NCBI GenBank assembly: GCA_043800545.1
Contig: JAZDMW010000016.1
Coordinates: forward strand, 1 to 18,539
DNA length: 18,539 nt
DNA from: 1-14-0-20-39-34 sp043800545
GTDB lineage: Bacteria > Patescibacteriota > Patescibacteriia > Magasanikbacterales > UBA922
Direction of reading: 5' to 3'
In this document: piece by piece, positions 1 through 8,500 of the stretch
Position numbering within the stretch: position 1 is the stretch's first letter
How the letters are laid out: each line of letters starts with the position of its first letter
Position numbers and translations under genes: made by a program
The notes under the pieces: generated by a model
The model's input: only the letters and a program-made list of their open reading frames with translations
Database searches by the model: none
What the model was told of the DNA's origin: nothing

Positions 1-498
1 GATGTACAAATTAATGCCATCCGTCGGGAACTTGAACTGTTGGTACAAGTGGGAATCATAAAGGAAATTGAGAAGAAACATGAGGGTATTGGAAGTAAAA
101 GCGGGGAGACTCTTCGAAAGTATTATGCTATTGACCCAACCTGTCCTTTTTATTCTGACCTCATGAACATGTTTATTAAAGATCAAACAGTGAGTGAGCA
201 ACAATTTTTAAAGGATGTGAAAGAAAAAGCTGGAGAGATTAAGCTGTTCTTGCTGACAGGAAGGTTTACAAATGATCATGATTCTACCAGTGATATGCTT
301 CTTGTTGGAGATATTAAACCAAGAGTTCTTGAGAAATTGATTGAAGAGCATGAAAAAGAATATGGTTTTGAAATTCGTTATACGGTGATGACCGAAAAAG
401 AATATCGTGAAAGAAGATATGTTATGGATAAATTTCTTTTTTCTATGTTTGAAGGAAAACATGTGACTGTGGTAGATTTATTGACTGAAGAAAAGTAG
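1..498 (+). CDS. Winged-helix transcriptional regulator with nucleotidyltransferase-like domain (5' partial)
   Basis: The frame is open from base 1, so the true start lies upstream of the window; the first in-window TTG at 40 falls inside a helix and is not a start. The first 60 or so visible residues look like the end of a winged helix-turn-helix: a helix with INAIRRELELL, a short turn, VGIIKEIE, then a basic wing ending RKYYAID. The second half (about residues 80-165) begins with LFLLTGRF and contains SDMLLVGDI. This resembles the strand-turn-strand of degenerate DNA polymerase beta-type nucleotidyltransferase domains that follow an HTH in archaeal and CPR regulators. It probably binds DNA in the cytoplasm; whether it has any catalytic activity is unknown. 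The next gene starts one base after its stop, so it is the first visible member of the long operon. The HTH call is fairly safe; the nucleotidyltransferase relationship is by resemblance. Confidence 0.7.
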   Translation, partial: DVQINAIRRELELLVQVGIIKEIEKKHEGIGSKSGETLRKYYAIDPTCPFYSDLMNMFIKDQTVSEQQFLKDVKEKAGEIKLFLLTGRFTNDHDSTSDMLLVGDIKPRVLEKLIEEHEKEYGFEIRYTVMTEKEYRERRYVMDKFLFSMFEGKHVTVVDLLTEEK

Positions 499-499
499 T

Positions 500-877
500 A
501 TGTACTTACGTATTGACATGTCCGTAAACAATGTAATTTCATTGGCACTGTTTCAAGGAAAAGAAAAAATTTGTAAAAGTTATGAGGGGAGAAATCGTGA
601 GCTTTTGGAATCTCTGTCTACTTTTTTAGAAGAAGAAAAAAAGTCTCCGAAAGATATACAGGGTATTGCAGTCGTAGTAGGCGTTGGCAGTTTTACAAGT
701 ACACGCATTGCCACTGTGATTGCCAATGTTTTTGGATTTGTTGAAAATATTCCAATTATACGAATCTTTGAAGATGAAAAAGAGAAGTATGCTCTTCTTG
801 AAAAGAAATTAAAAAAACAAAAAAAAGGAGTTTATATCTCTGCAAAATATAGTGGTGAACCAAATATACAAAAATAA
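500..877 (+). CDS. tsaB: Short TsaB/YeaZ-like protein (t6A pathway), N-terminal lobe only
   Basis: TsaB is the non-catalytic partner of TsaD in the complex that makes the t6A modification at position 37 of ANN-decoding tRNAs. This 125-residue protein starts MYLRIDMSVNNVISLAL, like the first ASKHA-fold strands of TsaB. Around residues 55-80 it has AVVVGVGSFTSTRIATVIAN, the equivalent of the TsaB signature PGSFTGLRIG, with S/T replacing the usual G after T. Typical TsaB is about 220-240 residues, so the second lobe is absent. There is no frameshifted remnant, because the next gene starts 11 bases after the stop. The ATG at 500 sits one base after the upstream stop. It may be a minimal TsaB that keeps only the TsaD-binding lobe, or a diverged paralogue. 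The family call is moderately sure; function is inferred. Confidence 0.65.
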   Translation: MYLRIDMSVNNVISLALFQGKEKICKSYEGRNRELLESLSTFLEEEKKSPKDIQGIAVVVGVGSFTSTRIATVIANVFGFVENIPIIRIFEDEKEKYALLEKKLKKQKKGVYISAKYSGEPNIQK

Positions 878-887
878 TTATATTTGA

Positions 888-2384
888 ATGTTTTCTGATT
901 ATACAAGATATCGCATCTATGAAATACTTCCAGGGCTTTCCATCTGGTTAAGTTTGATTTTGATGATATATTTTTCTTTTGTTGCACCGCTTGCAATGAT
1001 ATATTTTATTATTATTTTCGATATTTATTGGGTACTCAAGGTTTTGAATTTTTCTTTTTACCTTTTGGTCGCTTGGTCACGATATTATAAAACAAAAAAT
1101 AGTGATTGGTCAGATAAAATGAAACACGAATGTGATGATTGGGATAAAAAACATCATGTTGTTTTTTTGACAGTATATACAGAAACTTGGGATGTGGTAA
1201 AAAGTTCTTTGCAGAGTCTTGCAATCGCTGTGTATGATCCATCAAAGTTTACTATTGTGATTGCGGGAGAAGAGAGAAAAAAAGAAAATTATGAAGAAGT
1301 GTTAGAAAAAGCGAAAGTACATTTTTCTAAATGTTTTGGAAATATTATAGGAACACTTCATCCAATGAATTTACGAGGGGAAATTCCAGGAAAGGGATCG
1401 AATCTCCATTTTGCAGAACACCAGGTAAAAGAATTCATTGATAAAAATCAATGGAAGTATGAGGATGTTATTGTTACGGTTTTTGATATTGATACGGTCT
1501 GTGATCATCAATATTTTACGTATCTCACATATTTATATTGTAAACATCCACGACCAACGAGATCTTCGTTCCAGCCAGTTGCACTTTTTAACAATAACAT
1601 GTGGGAATCTCCATCTGTACTCCGTGTTATGGCGTTTGGTACAACATTCTGGGTTATGACTTCTCTTGCACGTCAAGATTCTTTGGTTACATTTTCTTCA
1701 CATTCCATGAGTTTCCTTGCTTTAGTTGATGCAGGATTTCATGAAAAGAGAATTGTGAGTGAAGATTCACGTATTTTTTATCAATGTCTGCTTCATTACA
1801 ATGGAGATTATGAAGTAACGCCAATGTATATTCCTGTATCTATGGATACGGTTCGCGATGATAAATGGTGGGTGAGCATAAAAAATTTGTATAAACAACA
1901 AAGACGTTGGGCTTGGGGGGTTGAACATGTTCCGTTTCTTCTTTTTGAGTTTTCTAAAAAGGGGAAGGAATTTCCATTCTGGAAGAAATGTAAATGGATA
2001 TTCCTTGAATGGGAAGGAAAATGGTCATGGGCATTGGCAGCTCTTATTATTACGTTTATTGGACGACTCCCAATGTTACTCGCTCCGGAGAGTGTCAGAC
2101 AAAGTGCTTTATTTTTTAACACCCCACATATTTTGGAAAAACTCATGCTTTTGGCGATGATTGGTCTATTTCTTTCTGCATTATCCAGCATTCCTTTGCT
2201 TCCACGACGTCCAAAGTCACAACCAAGACATCGCTATATTATGATTTTATTTCAATGGTTGTTACTTCCTATTTCCATGATATTTGTGGGAGCAATTCCT
2301 GCCATCGATGCAGTCACACATCTGATGTTTGGAAAATATCTTGGATTTAACGTGTCACAGAAGAAACGAAAAAATATTTCTTAA
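888..2384 (+). CDS. Membrane-embedded family 2-type glycosyltransferase
   Basis: This is a 498-residue GT-A fold glycosyltransferase of the membrane type related to processive GT2 enzymes. It has hydrophobic segments near residues 13-64, a cytosolic catalytic domain at about 85-350 and three C-terminal membrane segments (about 383-402, 418-440 and 453-477). Catalytic landmarks are the DxD motif in VTVFDIDT (D200, D202), which binds the nucleotide-sugar metal, the SED triad (E292, D293) that supplies the base, and QQRRW at 337-341, the acceptor or lipid-side motif of cellulose-synthase-like enzymes. The substrate cannot be read from sequence. It lies two genes upstream of a DUF4012 gene and three upstream of mreB, which suggests a role in cell-surface polysaccharide synthesis. 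An in-frame TGA directly precedes the ATG at 888, so no longer start is possible. It is the only gene here with A rather than T at -1. Confidence 0.85.
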   Translation: MFSDYTRYRIYEILPGLSIWLSLILMIYFSFVAPLAMIYFIIIFDIYWVLKVLNFSFYLLVAWSRYYKTKNSDWSDKMKHECDDWDKKHHVVFLTVYTETWDVVKSSLQSLAIAVYDPSKFTIVIAGEERKKENYEEVLEKAKVHFSKCFGNIIGTLHPMNLRGEIPGKGSNLHFAEHQVKEFIDKNQWKYEDVIVTVFDIDTVCDHQYFTYLTYLYCKHPRPTRSSFQPVALFNNNMWESPSVLRVMAFGTTFWVMTSLARQDSLVTFSSHSMSFLALVDAGFHEKRIVSEDSRIFYQCLLHYNGDYEVTPMYIPVSMDTVRDDKWWVSIKNLYKQQRRWAWGVEHVPFLLFEFSKKGKEFPFWKKCKWIFLEWEGKWSWALAALIITFIGRLPMLLAPESVRQSALFFNTPHILEKLMLLAMIGLFLSALSSIPLLPRRPKSQPRHRYIMILFQWLLLPISMIFVGAIPAIDAVTHLMFGKYLGFNVSQKKRKNIS

Positions 2385-2388
2385 TTCT

Positions 2389-2874
2389 ATGATTTTTAAG
2401 AAAAAAGAAAAAGAAGATAAGCCTGTTTTTTCAGGACGTCTTTTGCGTCCTCGTTTTCAACAATGGTTTTTTAGAATTTGTTTTTTTGTAATTATCATAA
2501 TTCTTTTTATTTTTATACTCCAAAGATTTGGTGTGTATGGAAAATTTCTTTTTTATACGAATAGAATTTTGGGTGTTGTGTTGCTTATCGTATTTATAGT
2601 TTCTTTTTTTGAAAGGATTTTTCGTAAACATGTATTTCTTGAACAGAAAAATGAAGATATTGAACTGATGTTTTCAAATGGAGAAAATATTATTATTTCA
2701 AATGAATGGGGGATTCATATATTTGAGGGGATTAATTTTTATTGTTTTACAAAAGGAGAAAATCAGTATCCGCTTTGGTTTGATGTTGATGAAAAGAAAA
2801 AATTTAAAAGATTTCTGAAAGAAAATTATATTAAGACTGAAAAGAAAAAAGGGTTTGAGTATTTTTTTATTTAA
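2389..2874 (+). CDS. Unrecognised two-helix membrane protein
   Basis: The protein has 161 residues, starting at the ATG 4 bases after the glycosyltransferase stop. An upstream in-frame start at 2329 would overlap the previous gene by 56 bases and is less likely. A basic N-terminus (KKKEKEDK, then RLLRPRFQQW) is followed by two strong membrane segments, about residues 28-46 and 58-75. A cytosolic-looking C-terminal domain of about 85 residues follows, rich in Lys, Phe and Glu and ending GFEYFFI. The shape (two helices, then a small mixed domain with NEWGIHIF) resembles PH-like small membrane proteins such as YcxB/YdbT, but I cannot confirm this. It sits between a membrane glycosyltransferase and a DUF4012 protein, so an envelope role is plausible. 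No catalytic motif is visible. Confidence 0.7.
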   Translation: MIFKKKEKEDKPVFSGRLLRPRFQQWFFRICFFVIIIILFIFILQRFGVYGKFLFYTNRILGVVLLIVFIVSFFERIFRKHVFLEQKNEDIELMFSNGENIIISNEWGIHIFEGINFYCFTKGENQYPLWFDVDEKKKFKRFLKENYIKTEKKKGFEYFFI

Positions 2875-2879
2875 TTGTT

Positions 2880-4310
2880 ATGAAACGAAAAAACATTTTT
2901 TTTCTCACTTTGATTCTTGCATTCCTTTTTTTCTCTGGGGTTATTTTTTTAATGTATAAAATTGTTTCAAATACACCTATTGCAGAATTTGTACAAAATG
3001 ATTTTATACAAGAAAAAATAAAACAGAGTGTCCCTTCTTCAGATATACGATCAGTTGTAGATTTTTTACCAAAATTTCTTGGTATGGAAAAACCAATTAC
3101 GTATCTCGTTCTTCTGCAAAATAATACAGAGATGCGTCCTGGTGGTGGGTTTATTGGAAGTTATGCCGTTGTTCGTATGGATAAGGGTGTGCCGGAGATT
3201 ATAATTGTAGATGGAGTAGAAAATTTGGATAGAAATACACCAGATACCTGGAAGCCAAAACCACCACAGGTTTTAACAGATGAACTTGGTGTGGATAGGT
3301 GGTATTTTCGGGATAGTAATTGGTCTCCAGATTATGTGGATAATGTTCTCCGTGGGTTATATTATTATGAGGAAGAAGGTGGAACAGAAGCAAAAAATAT
3401 TGACGCTGTGATTGCTTTTACCCCAACAGTACTTGAAAAATTCCTTCAGAAAATTGGTCCAGTGACAGTGCAGGGTATTACATTTACAGAACAAAATGTA
3501 GTAGAAAAATTGGAAAGAGAAGTGGAGTATGATTATGCGGATAAAGGAATTGCTTTCCAGGAGAGAAAACAAATTCTCAAGCCATTTATGGAAGTGTTGG
3601 TAAAAGAGGTTGTAAAAGATGGTTTTTTTCATTTGAGTGATTACATGACTTTGTTTCATAATCTTGCAATAGAAAAACATATTTTGGTGTATAGTAAAGA
3701 CAGAGATATACAAAAAATGTTTGATTCCATAGATTGGAGTGGACGAGTGAAACAGACAAAGGGGGATTATCTTTTATGGGTGGATGCAAATCTCGCTGCT
3801 TTAAAAACAGATCATGCCATAAAAAGAAATATTACATATGCTATTACTCCTTATGGAAGAGGAGGATATAAGGCAAAGGTAAGCATGGAATACAGACATA
3901 CGGGGGTTTTTGATTGGAGAACTTCAAGATATCGTACGTTTGCTCGGGTATATGTCCCGAAAGGATCCGTATTTCTCAATGTTTCTGGTGTAAAAAACGG
4001 GGAGGAAGTAGTGAAAGGAGTTGATGGAGATAAAAATTGGTTTGGTGTATTTTATACGCTTGAGCCTGGAGAGACGGGAATCGTGTCCTTTGAATACCTT
4101 CTTCCAGAGAATATTGTAACAATGATACAGAGTGGAAATTATACTCTCCTCGCACAAAAACAGCTTGGAACAATTGCCCATGGTTTGACGCTTGATTTAA
4201 ATTTTGGTAAAACTATATCACGAACCGTGCCAGAATCGAAGAATGAAGAGGTCTTCTCATTGGTGACAGATTTACAGGTGGATAGAGAATTTGCGGTACA
4301 GTTTAAGTAA
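2880..4310 (+). CDS. DUF4012-domain envelope protein
   Basis: The protein has 476 residues with a single N-terminal membrane anchor (about 5-28) after a basic start MKRKN, so most of it should lie outside the membrane. The DUF4012 signature is clear: YLVLLQNNTEMRPGGGFIGS at about 75-94, followed by FRDSNWSPDY near 148-157 and IDAVIAFTPTVLEKFL near 175-190. DUF4012 proteins are widespread in CPR bacteria and actinobacteria near polysaccharide and cell-wall genes; their biochemical role is not established. The C-terminal part (about 330-450) looks beta-rich, with EPGETGIVSFEYLLPE resembling an immunoglobulin-like or substrate-binding fold. It starts 5 bases after the previous stop and lies 20 bases before mreB, so all three are co-transcribed. 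Family assignment is confident; function is not. Confidence 0.85.
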   Translation: MKRKNIFFLTLILAFLFFSGVIFLMYKIVSNTPIAEFVQNDFIQEKIKQSVPSSDIRSVVDFLPKFLGMEKPITYLVLLQNNTEMRPGGGFIGSYAVVRMDKGVPEIIIVDGVENLDRNTPDTWKPKPPQVLTDELGVDRWYFRDSNWSPDYVDNVLRGLYYYEEEGGTEAKNIDAVIAFTPTVLEKFLQKIGPVTVQGITFTEQNVVEKLEREVEYDYADKGIAFQERKQILKPFMEVLVKEVVKDGFFHLSDYMTLFHNLAIEKHILVYSKDRDIQKMFDSIDWSGRVKQTKGDYLLWVDANLAALKTDHAIKRNITYAITPYGRGGYKAKVSMEYRHTGVFDWRTSRYRTFARVYVPKGSVFLNVSGVKNGEEVVKGVDGDKNWFGVFYTLEPGETGIVSFEYLLPENIVTMIQSGNYTLLAQKQLGTIAHGLTLDLNFGKTISRTVPESKNEEVFSLVTDLQVDREFAVQFK

Positions 4311-4330
4311 TGCGGTAATTTGTAAGAGAT

Positions 4331-5338
4331 ATGTTGATAAAAAAAGTAGCTATTGATTTGGGAACCACGAATGTTTTAGTCCATGTGCCAAAAAGGGGAA
4401 TTGTGATTAATGAACCTTCGGTGGTTGCGATTTCTAAGTATGATAAAAAAGTATTGGCTGTTGGGAGTGAAGCAAAGGATATGATAGGACGTACTCCTGA
4501 TACGATTACGGCTGAACATCCTTTGAAAGATGGAGTTATTGCAAATTATAAAACAACAGAAGCTATGCTTCGGTATTTTATTAATAAGGCACTCGGTGGT
4601 GTTCGTCTTTTTCGTCCAGAAGTTATGGTCGCTGTGCCTGCAGGAATTACCTCAACAGAACGTCGTGCGGTAATTGATGCTGCCATGGCAGCAGGGGCAC
4701 GAGCGGCATATATTATCAAAGAACCTATTGTTGCTGCTATTGGAGCTGAAATACCAATTGGAAGTGCATCAGGCCATATGATTATAGATATTGGTGGAGG
4801 GACTGCAGAAATCGCAGTTATTTCACTGGGTGGTATCGTTTCTTGGGGATCTGTCCGTATTGGTGGCACACGTTTTGATGCTTCAATCTCAGAATATATT
4901 CGGAGGAAATATGGATTGGCTATAGGTGATCGATCTGCGGAAGATGTAAAAATACATGTGGGATCTGCTATGTTTATGGATGAACCTATAGAAACCGAGG
5001 TAAAGGGAAGAGATATTATTTCTGGTCTTCCAAGAACTATAAAGATTAATTCAAATGATACCACAGAAGCCCTTCAAAGAGATTTGGAAGGACTTATTGA
5101 TGCTGTAAAAGAAGTACTTCATAAGACACCACCTGAACTTTCTGCAGATGTTATGGATAAAGGAATTATTATGTCTGGCGGATCAAGCATGCTCCGAAAT
5201 TTAGATGAACTTATCTCTGCTGCAACTGGAGTGGCATGTTATTTGGCAGAGGATCCACTCCTTTGTGTTGCAAAGGGAACAGGGATTGCTTTGGAGAATT
5301 TAGATAATTATAAAAGAAGTATTTTGGCTACACGATAG
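4331..5338 (+). CDS. mreB: Rod shape-determining protein MreB
   Basis: MreB is the bacterial actin homologue that forms membrane-associated filaments guiding cell-wall synthesis. The 335-residue length is normal. Nucleotide-binding elements are all present: phosphate 1 loop AIDLGTTNVLVHVP at 7-20, HPLKDGVIANY near 60-70, VAVPAGITSTERRA near 98-111, phosphate 2 loop IDIGGGTAEIAVI near 153-165, and the adenosine motif IIMSGGSSML near 278-287 (the usual form is MTGGGALL). It follows DUF4012 and overlaps nothing. The GT4 gene begins one base after its stop. Canonical partners mreC, mreD, pbp2 and rodA are not adjacent, which is common in reduced CPR genomes. The ATG at 4331 gives the standard N-terminus. 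Confidence 0.97.
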   Translation: MLIKKVAIDLGTTNVLVHVPKRGIVINEPSVVAISKYDKKVLAVGSEAKDMIGRTPDTITAEHPLKDGVIANYKTTEAMLRYFINKALGGVRLFRPEVMVAVPAGITSTERRAVIDAAMAAGARAAYIIKEPIVAAIGAEIPIGSASGHMIIDIGGGTAEIAVISLGGIVSWGSVRIGGTRFDASISEYIRRKYGLAIGDRSAEDVKIHVGSAMFMDEPIETEVKGRDIISGLPRTIKINSNDTTEALQRDLEGLIDAVKEVLHKTPPELSADVMDKGIIMSGGSSMLRNLDELISAATGVACYLAEDPLLCVAKGTGIALENLDNYKRSILATR

Positions 5339-5339
5339 T

Positions 5340-6461
5340 ATGATAATTGGAATTGACGCAACAAGAGCCACTGAAGAACAAAAAACAGGCGTGGGTTGGT
5401 ATGCCTTTTTTTTGATTCAAGAATTAAAAAAAATTATTCCAAAAGAAGTAACCGTTATTTTGTATACCAATAAACCACTTCAAGGAGTATTAAAAGAATT
5501 GCCAGAAAATTGGGAAGAAAAAATATTGTCATGGCCACCAAAGAGGTTGTGGACACAAATTCGTTTGAGTTTTGAAATGCTTTTCCATGCACCAGATATT
5601 CTTTTTATTCCAGCGCATGTATTTCCATTGATTCATCCGAAAAAAACAATCATGACCGTGCATGATATCGCTGCAAAAAGATTTCCACATTCTTATTCTC
5701 TTTTTGAAAGATTATATTCTTTGTGGAGTGCAAAATTTGCAGGAAAGTATTTATGGAAAGTCATTACTCCAAGTCATTTTACAAAAAAAGAACTTCAAGA
5801 GGTTTTTCATTTTGGGAAAAAAGAATCTGACAAAATTTTTGTTGTTCATTTAGGATATGATGAAGCATATAATCGAGAAAAGAAAACTTCAGATGTTGAT
5901 GTTCTCAAAAAATATGGAATTGTAAAATCATATTTTCTTTCTTTGGGAAGATTGGAAGAAAAGAAAAATACAAAGGAAAGTATACGAGCATTTGCATTGT
6001 GGAGAAAACGAAATAAAAAAGATTTCCAATATGTGTGTGTTGGTGGAATTGGATTTGGATATGATGAAATACAAAAAGAAAAAAAGAAGAATGAATTTTC
6101 CGAGGATATTCTGGAACTTGGTTGGATTCCTCCACATGATTTGAAGATTATTGTGCGTTATGCAAAAGTTTTTTTGTTTCCAAGTTTGTACGAGGGGTTT
6201 GGTATCCCTGCACTTGAGGCAATGGCATCAGGTGTTCCGGTTATTGCAACGAGAGGGCAGAGTGTAGAGGAAATTGGTGGAGATGCACTGTGGTATGCAA
6301 AGAGTACAAAGGCTGAAGATATTGCCGAAACTCTTCAAGAAATGTCTCGTTTTGAGGAAAAGAGAAATGAAAAAATACAAAAAGGGTTAGAAAGAGTAAA
6401 ACAATTTTCTTGGGAAAAAATGGCAGAAGAAACGTGGAATATTTTGTATACAGAGAAATAA
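5340..6461 (+). CDS. Family 4 glycosyltransferase (GT-B)
   Basis: The protein has 373 residues with a two-lobe GT-B architecture. The N-terminal acceptor lobe starts MIIGIDATRA and has the glycine-rich TGVGWYAFFL at 17-26; KTIMTVHDIAA near 102-112 is typical of mannosyltransferase-type GT4 enzymes. The C-terminal donor lobe has YFLSLGRLEEKKN near 198-210, the start of the Glycos_transf_1 domain, and the EX7E motif EGFGIPALE at 285-293, which contacts the nucleotide sugar. No membrane segment is visible, so it is cytosolic or peripheral. It likely transfers a sugar such as mannose or glucose to a lipid-linked or nascent glycan; the exact substrate is not readable. It is tightly linked to mreB (one base) and to holB (2 bases). 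Confidence 0.9.
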   Translation: MIIGIDATRATEEQKTGVGWYAFFLIQELKKIIPKEVTVILYTNKPLQGVLKELPENWEEKILSWPPKRLWTQIRLSFEMLFHAPDILFIPAHVFPLIHPKKTIMTVHDIAAKRFPHSYSLFERLYSLWSAKFAGKYLWKVITPSHFTKKELQEVFHFGKKESDKIFVVHLGYDEAYNREKKTSDVDVLKKYGIVKSYFLSLGRLEEKKNTKESIRAFALWRKRNKKDFQYVCVGGIGFGYDEIQKEKKKNEFSEDILELGWIPPHDLKIIVRYAKVFLFPSLYEGFGIPALEAMASGVPVIATRGQSVEEIGGDALWYAKSTKAEDIAETLQEMSRFEEKRNEKIQKGLERVKQFSWEKMAEETWNILYTEK

Positions 6462-6463
6462 AT

Positions 6464-7399
6464 ATGGAAGAAATTATTGGACATAAAAAAATATTAGATT
6501 TTTTTGAACAGGTACAACAAAATAATTCACTCAGTCATGCGTATTGTTTTGTTGGGCAAAATTCACTTGGGAAAAAATTAGTTGCAAGAAATATTATTGC
6601 AGGATTGTTTGGTGTTTCACTCAAAAAATTGGATATCCATCCAGATTTTTTATTTCTTGGACGTGAGATAAACGAAAAAACAGAAAAGACAAAAAAGAAT
6701 ATAGATGTTGAACAAATTCGCGAATTGCGTTCTTTTTTTTCTCTCAGATCATATAGTGGAAGAAAATGTGCTCTGATAGATGATGCGCATCTTATGAGTT
6801 CTGGTGCTTTTAACGCTCTGTTAAAGACACTGGAAGAACCTGGAGAAAAGAATATTCTTTTTCTCATGACAACCGATGAAAAGAATCTCCCAGAAACGAT
6901 TGTTTCCCGTACACAGGTAATATATTTTAATCCGGTAGGAGAAAATGAATTGCGGGAATATATAGATGGAAAAATTGTGGGGGAGGAAAAAGAAAAATAT
7001 ATTGCTTTTTCCGGAGGGGTTCCCGGACGTTTGGTTAGATTTTTAGAAGAAAAGGAATATTTTTTTTGGTTTGAACAAGAGATACAAAGATTTACTCAAT
7101 TGTTTTTTTCACCATTTTTTGCTAAACTAGAAAGTGTAGAAGATTTGTTTGGGGATAAAACCGATCATATCTCTGCACGTGAAAATTTGCAAGATGTATT
7201 GCATATTTGGCTTTTTGTATTACGTGAGTGGCTTCAAATATATTCTGGAAAAGAAAGTATACTGCCAAAGCCAAAGAATATCCTCACTGTTGAAGTTTTT
7301 CTTTCTCTTGAAAAGAAAATATATCAAGCAGTTGAGGAGCTTGATGAAAATGTTCATCCACGTTTACTTATTGAAAATATTCTTTTAGAAATACCTTAA
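6464..7399 (+). CDS. holB: DNA polymerase III subunit delta' (clamp loader)
   Basis: The 311-residue AAA+ protein belongs to the clamp-loader delta'/gamma family that loads the sliding clamp. LSHAYCFVGQNSLGKKLV near 25-42 is a P-loop with K in place of the final S/T, the usual degeneracy of delta'. The Walker B-like ALIDDAH is followed by the family hallmark AFNALLKTLEEP near 116-127. Sensor 1 lies in ILFLMTTDEKNLPETIVSR, and SRTQ replaces the canonical SRC. The four-cysteine zinc module between P-loop and Walker B is missing. An upstream in-frame start at 6410 lies inside the GT4 gene and is rejected in favour of the ATG at 6464, two bases after that stop. The C-terminal collar domain is short but present. 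A DnaX assignment is unlikely because of the degenerate P-loop and absent zinc module. Confidence 0.9.
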   Translation: MEEIIGHKKILDFFEQVQQNNSLSHAYCFVGQNSLGKKLVARNIIAGLFGVSLKKLDIHPDFLFLGREINEKTEKTKKNIDVEQIRELRSFFSLRSYSGRKCALIDDAHLMSSGAFNALLKTLEEPGEKNILFLMTTDEKNLPETIVSRTQVIYFNPVGENELREYIDGKIVGEEKEKYIAFSGGVPGRLVRFLEEKEYFFWFEQEIQRFTQLFFSPFFAKLESVEDLFGDKTDHISARENLQDVLHIWLFVLREWLQIYSGKESILPKPKNILTVEVFLSLEKKIYQAVEELDENVHPRLLIENILLEIP

Positions 7400-7409
7400 T
7401 TTATATACT

Positions 7410-8483
7410 ATGAAAAAAGTCCACGCAATCTTTTTTTCCATGTTAGCAGTGCTCTTGTTCGGGGGTGCTGGTTGTTTTGGTCAAGACAAACCACAGTATA
7501 CAGGCCCAGGAGGAATGTATATATCAGAAGACAAAGGAGAAAATTGGAAAGCAATTAATAATTTTCCAACTGCAGACGGAACCAAGAATCTTCAGGCAGT
7601 AAGTGTGTTTGCCTTGCAACAGGATCCATTAGATACAGAAGCCCTTTACTGGCAAAGTAAAGAACATGGACTTTTTTATAGTTATGATGCTGGAGCTACG
7701 TGGCAAAGACCTGCTTCTGTTTTTCAGACAGGAAAGATTTATAGCGTAGCAGTTCATCCAAAGGATAAATGTACTATTTACGCAACTGATGGACAAAAAA
7801 TTCTTCGTACTTCAGATTGTAGCCGACATTGGGAAGAACTCTATACACATATTATTACAGAGGAAATTATCCGTTCTTTAGACATTAATCCATTTAATTC
7901 AGATGAACTCTCTTTTATCACGGATCTTCATATGTATAGAAGTACTGATAGAGGTGTAAGTTGGGAACGTATACAACGATATAGCCAAGGGGGTCTTGTA
8001 GAGTTACAGTATGATCCATTAAATCAAAATGTAATATATCTCGCACGAAAAACACGTGGTCTTTTGCGAAGTACAGATAATGGTATAGTTTTCGATATAT
8101 TGGATAAACCAATGAAAGGATTTGAAGATGCAAAAACATTTCGTAGACTGTATATTCATCCAACAAAAGCAAATACCATTTTTTGGATATCTAAGCATGG
8201 TATTATGCGTTCAGATGATCGCGGAGATTCTTGGACTGCCTATAATTTGGTTACTCCTCCTGGAATTGCTCAAATATATGGATTTGCTATTAATCCAAAA
8301 AATGATCAGGAGATCTATTATACCGGTACAGTAAACAACAAATCATCACTCTATAAGTCAGTAGACGGTGGTAAAAAATGGATTACAAAGAAGCTCCCTT
8401 CAGGACAAGTTCCAACCCACTTGCATATTCATCCAGAAAAGAGTAATATATTGTACCTAGGATTTACTATCATAAAAGAATAA
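7410..8483 (+). CDS. Secreted lipoprotein with seven Asp-box (BNR) repeats, sortilin/YCF48-like propeller
   Basis: The 357-residue protein has a lipoprotein signal peptide: basic MKKVH, hydrophobic stretch 6-17, and lipobox GGAGC with lipidation at C22. The rest is a beta-propeller with Asp-box loops (S-x-D-x-G-x-x-W): SEDKGENW, SYDAGATW, TSDCSRHW, STDRGVSW, STDNGIVF, SDDRGDSW and SVDGGKKW. Between them are blade strands with the recurring INP/HP(K) motif, as in VHPKDKCTIYATD and IHPTKANTIFWIS. Such propellers occur in sialidases, Vps10/sortilins and the photosystem II factor YCF48. No sialidase catalytic residues are evident, so a binding or assembly role at the outer membrane face is more likely. 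It is 10 bases after holB and 17 before frr. Fold assignment is confident; ligand unknown. Confidence 0.85.
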   Translation: MKKVHAIFFSMLAVLLFGGAGCFGQDKPQYTGPGGMYISEDKGENWKAINNFPTADGTKNLQAVSVFALQQDPLDTEALYWQSKEHGLFYSYDAGATWQRPASVFQTGKIYSVAVHPKDKCTIYATDGQKILRTSDCSRHWEELYTHIITEEIIRSLDINPFNSDELSFITDLHMYRSTDRGVSWERIQRYSQGGLVELQYDPLNQNVIYLARKTRGLLRSTDNGIVFDILDKPMKGFEDAKTFRRLYIHPTKANTIFWISKHGIMRSDDRGDSWTAYNLVTPPGIAQIYGFAINPKNDQEIYYTGTVNNKSSLYKSVDGGKKWITKKLPSGQVPTHLHIHPEKSNILYLGFTIIKE

Positions 8484-8500
8484 CTCTTAATTGAAACTCT

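Noticed and set aside
2329..2388. Earlier start for the two-helix membrane protein
   Set aside because: It would overlap the glycosyltransferase gene by 56 bases, while the ATG at 2389 fits the local pattern of starts a few bases after the previous stop.
4546..5064. Minus-strand open frame opposite mreB
   Set aside because: MreB on the plus strand is unmistakable, and the antisense frame shows no domain.
6410..6463. Earlier start for holB
   Set aside because: It lies inside the GT4 gene; the ATG at 6464 gives the standard delta' N-terminus.
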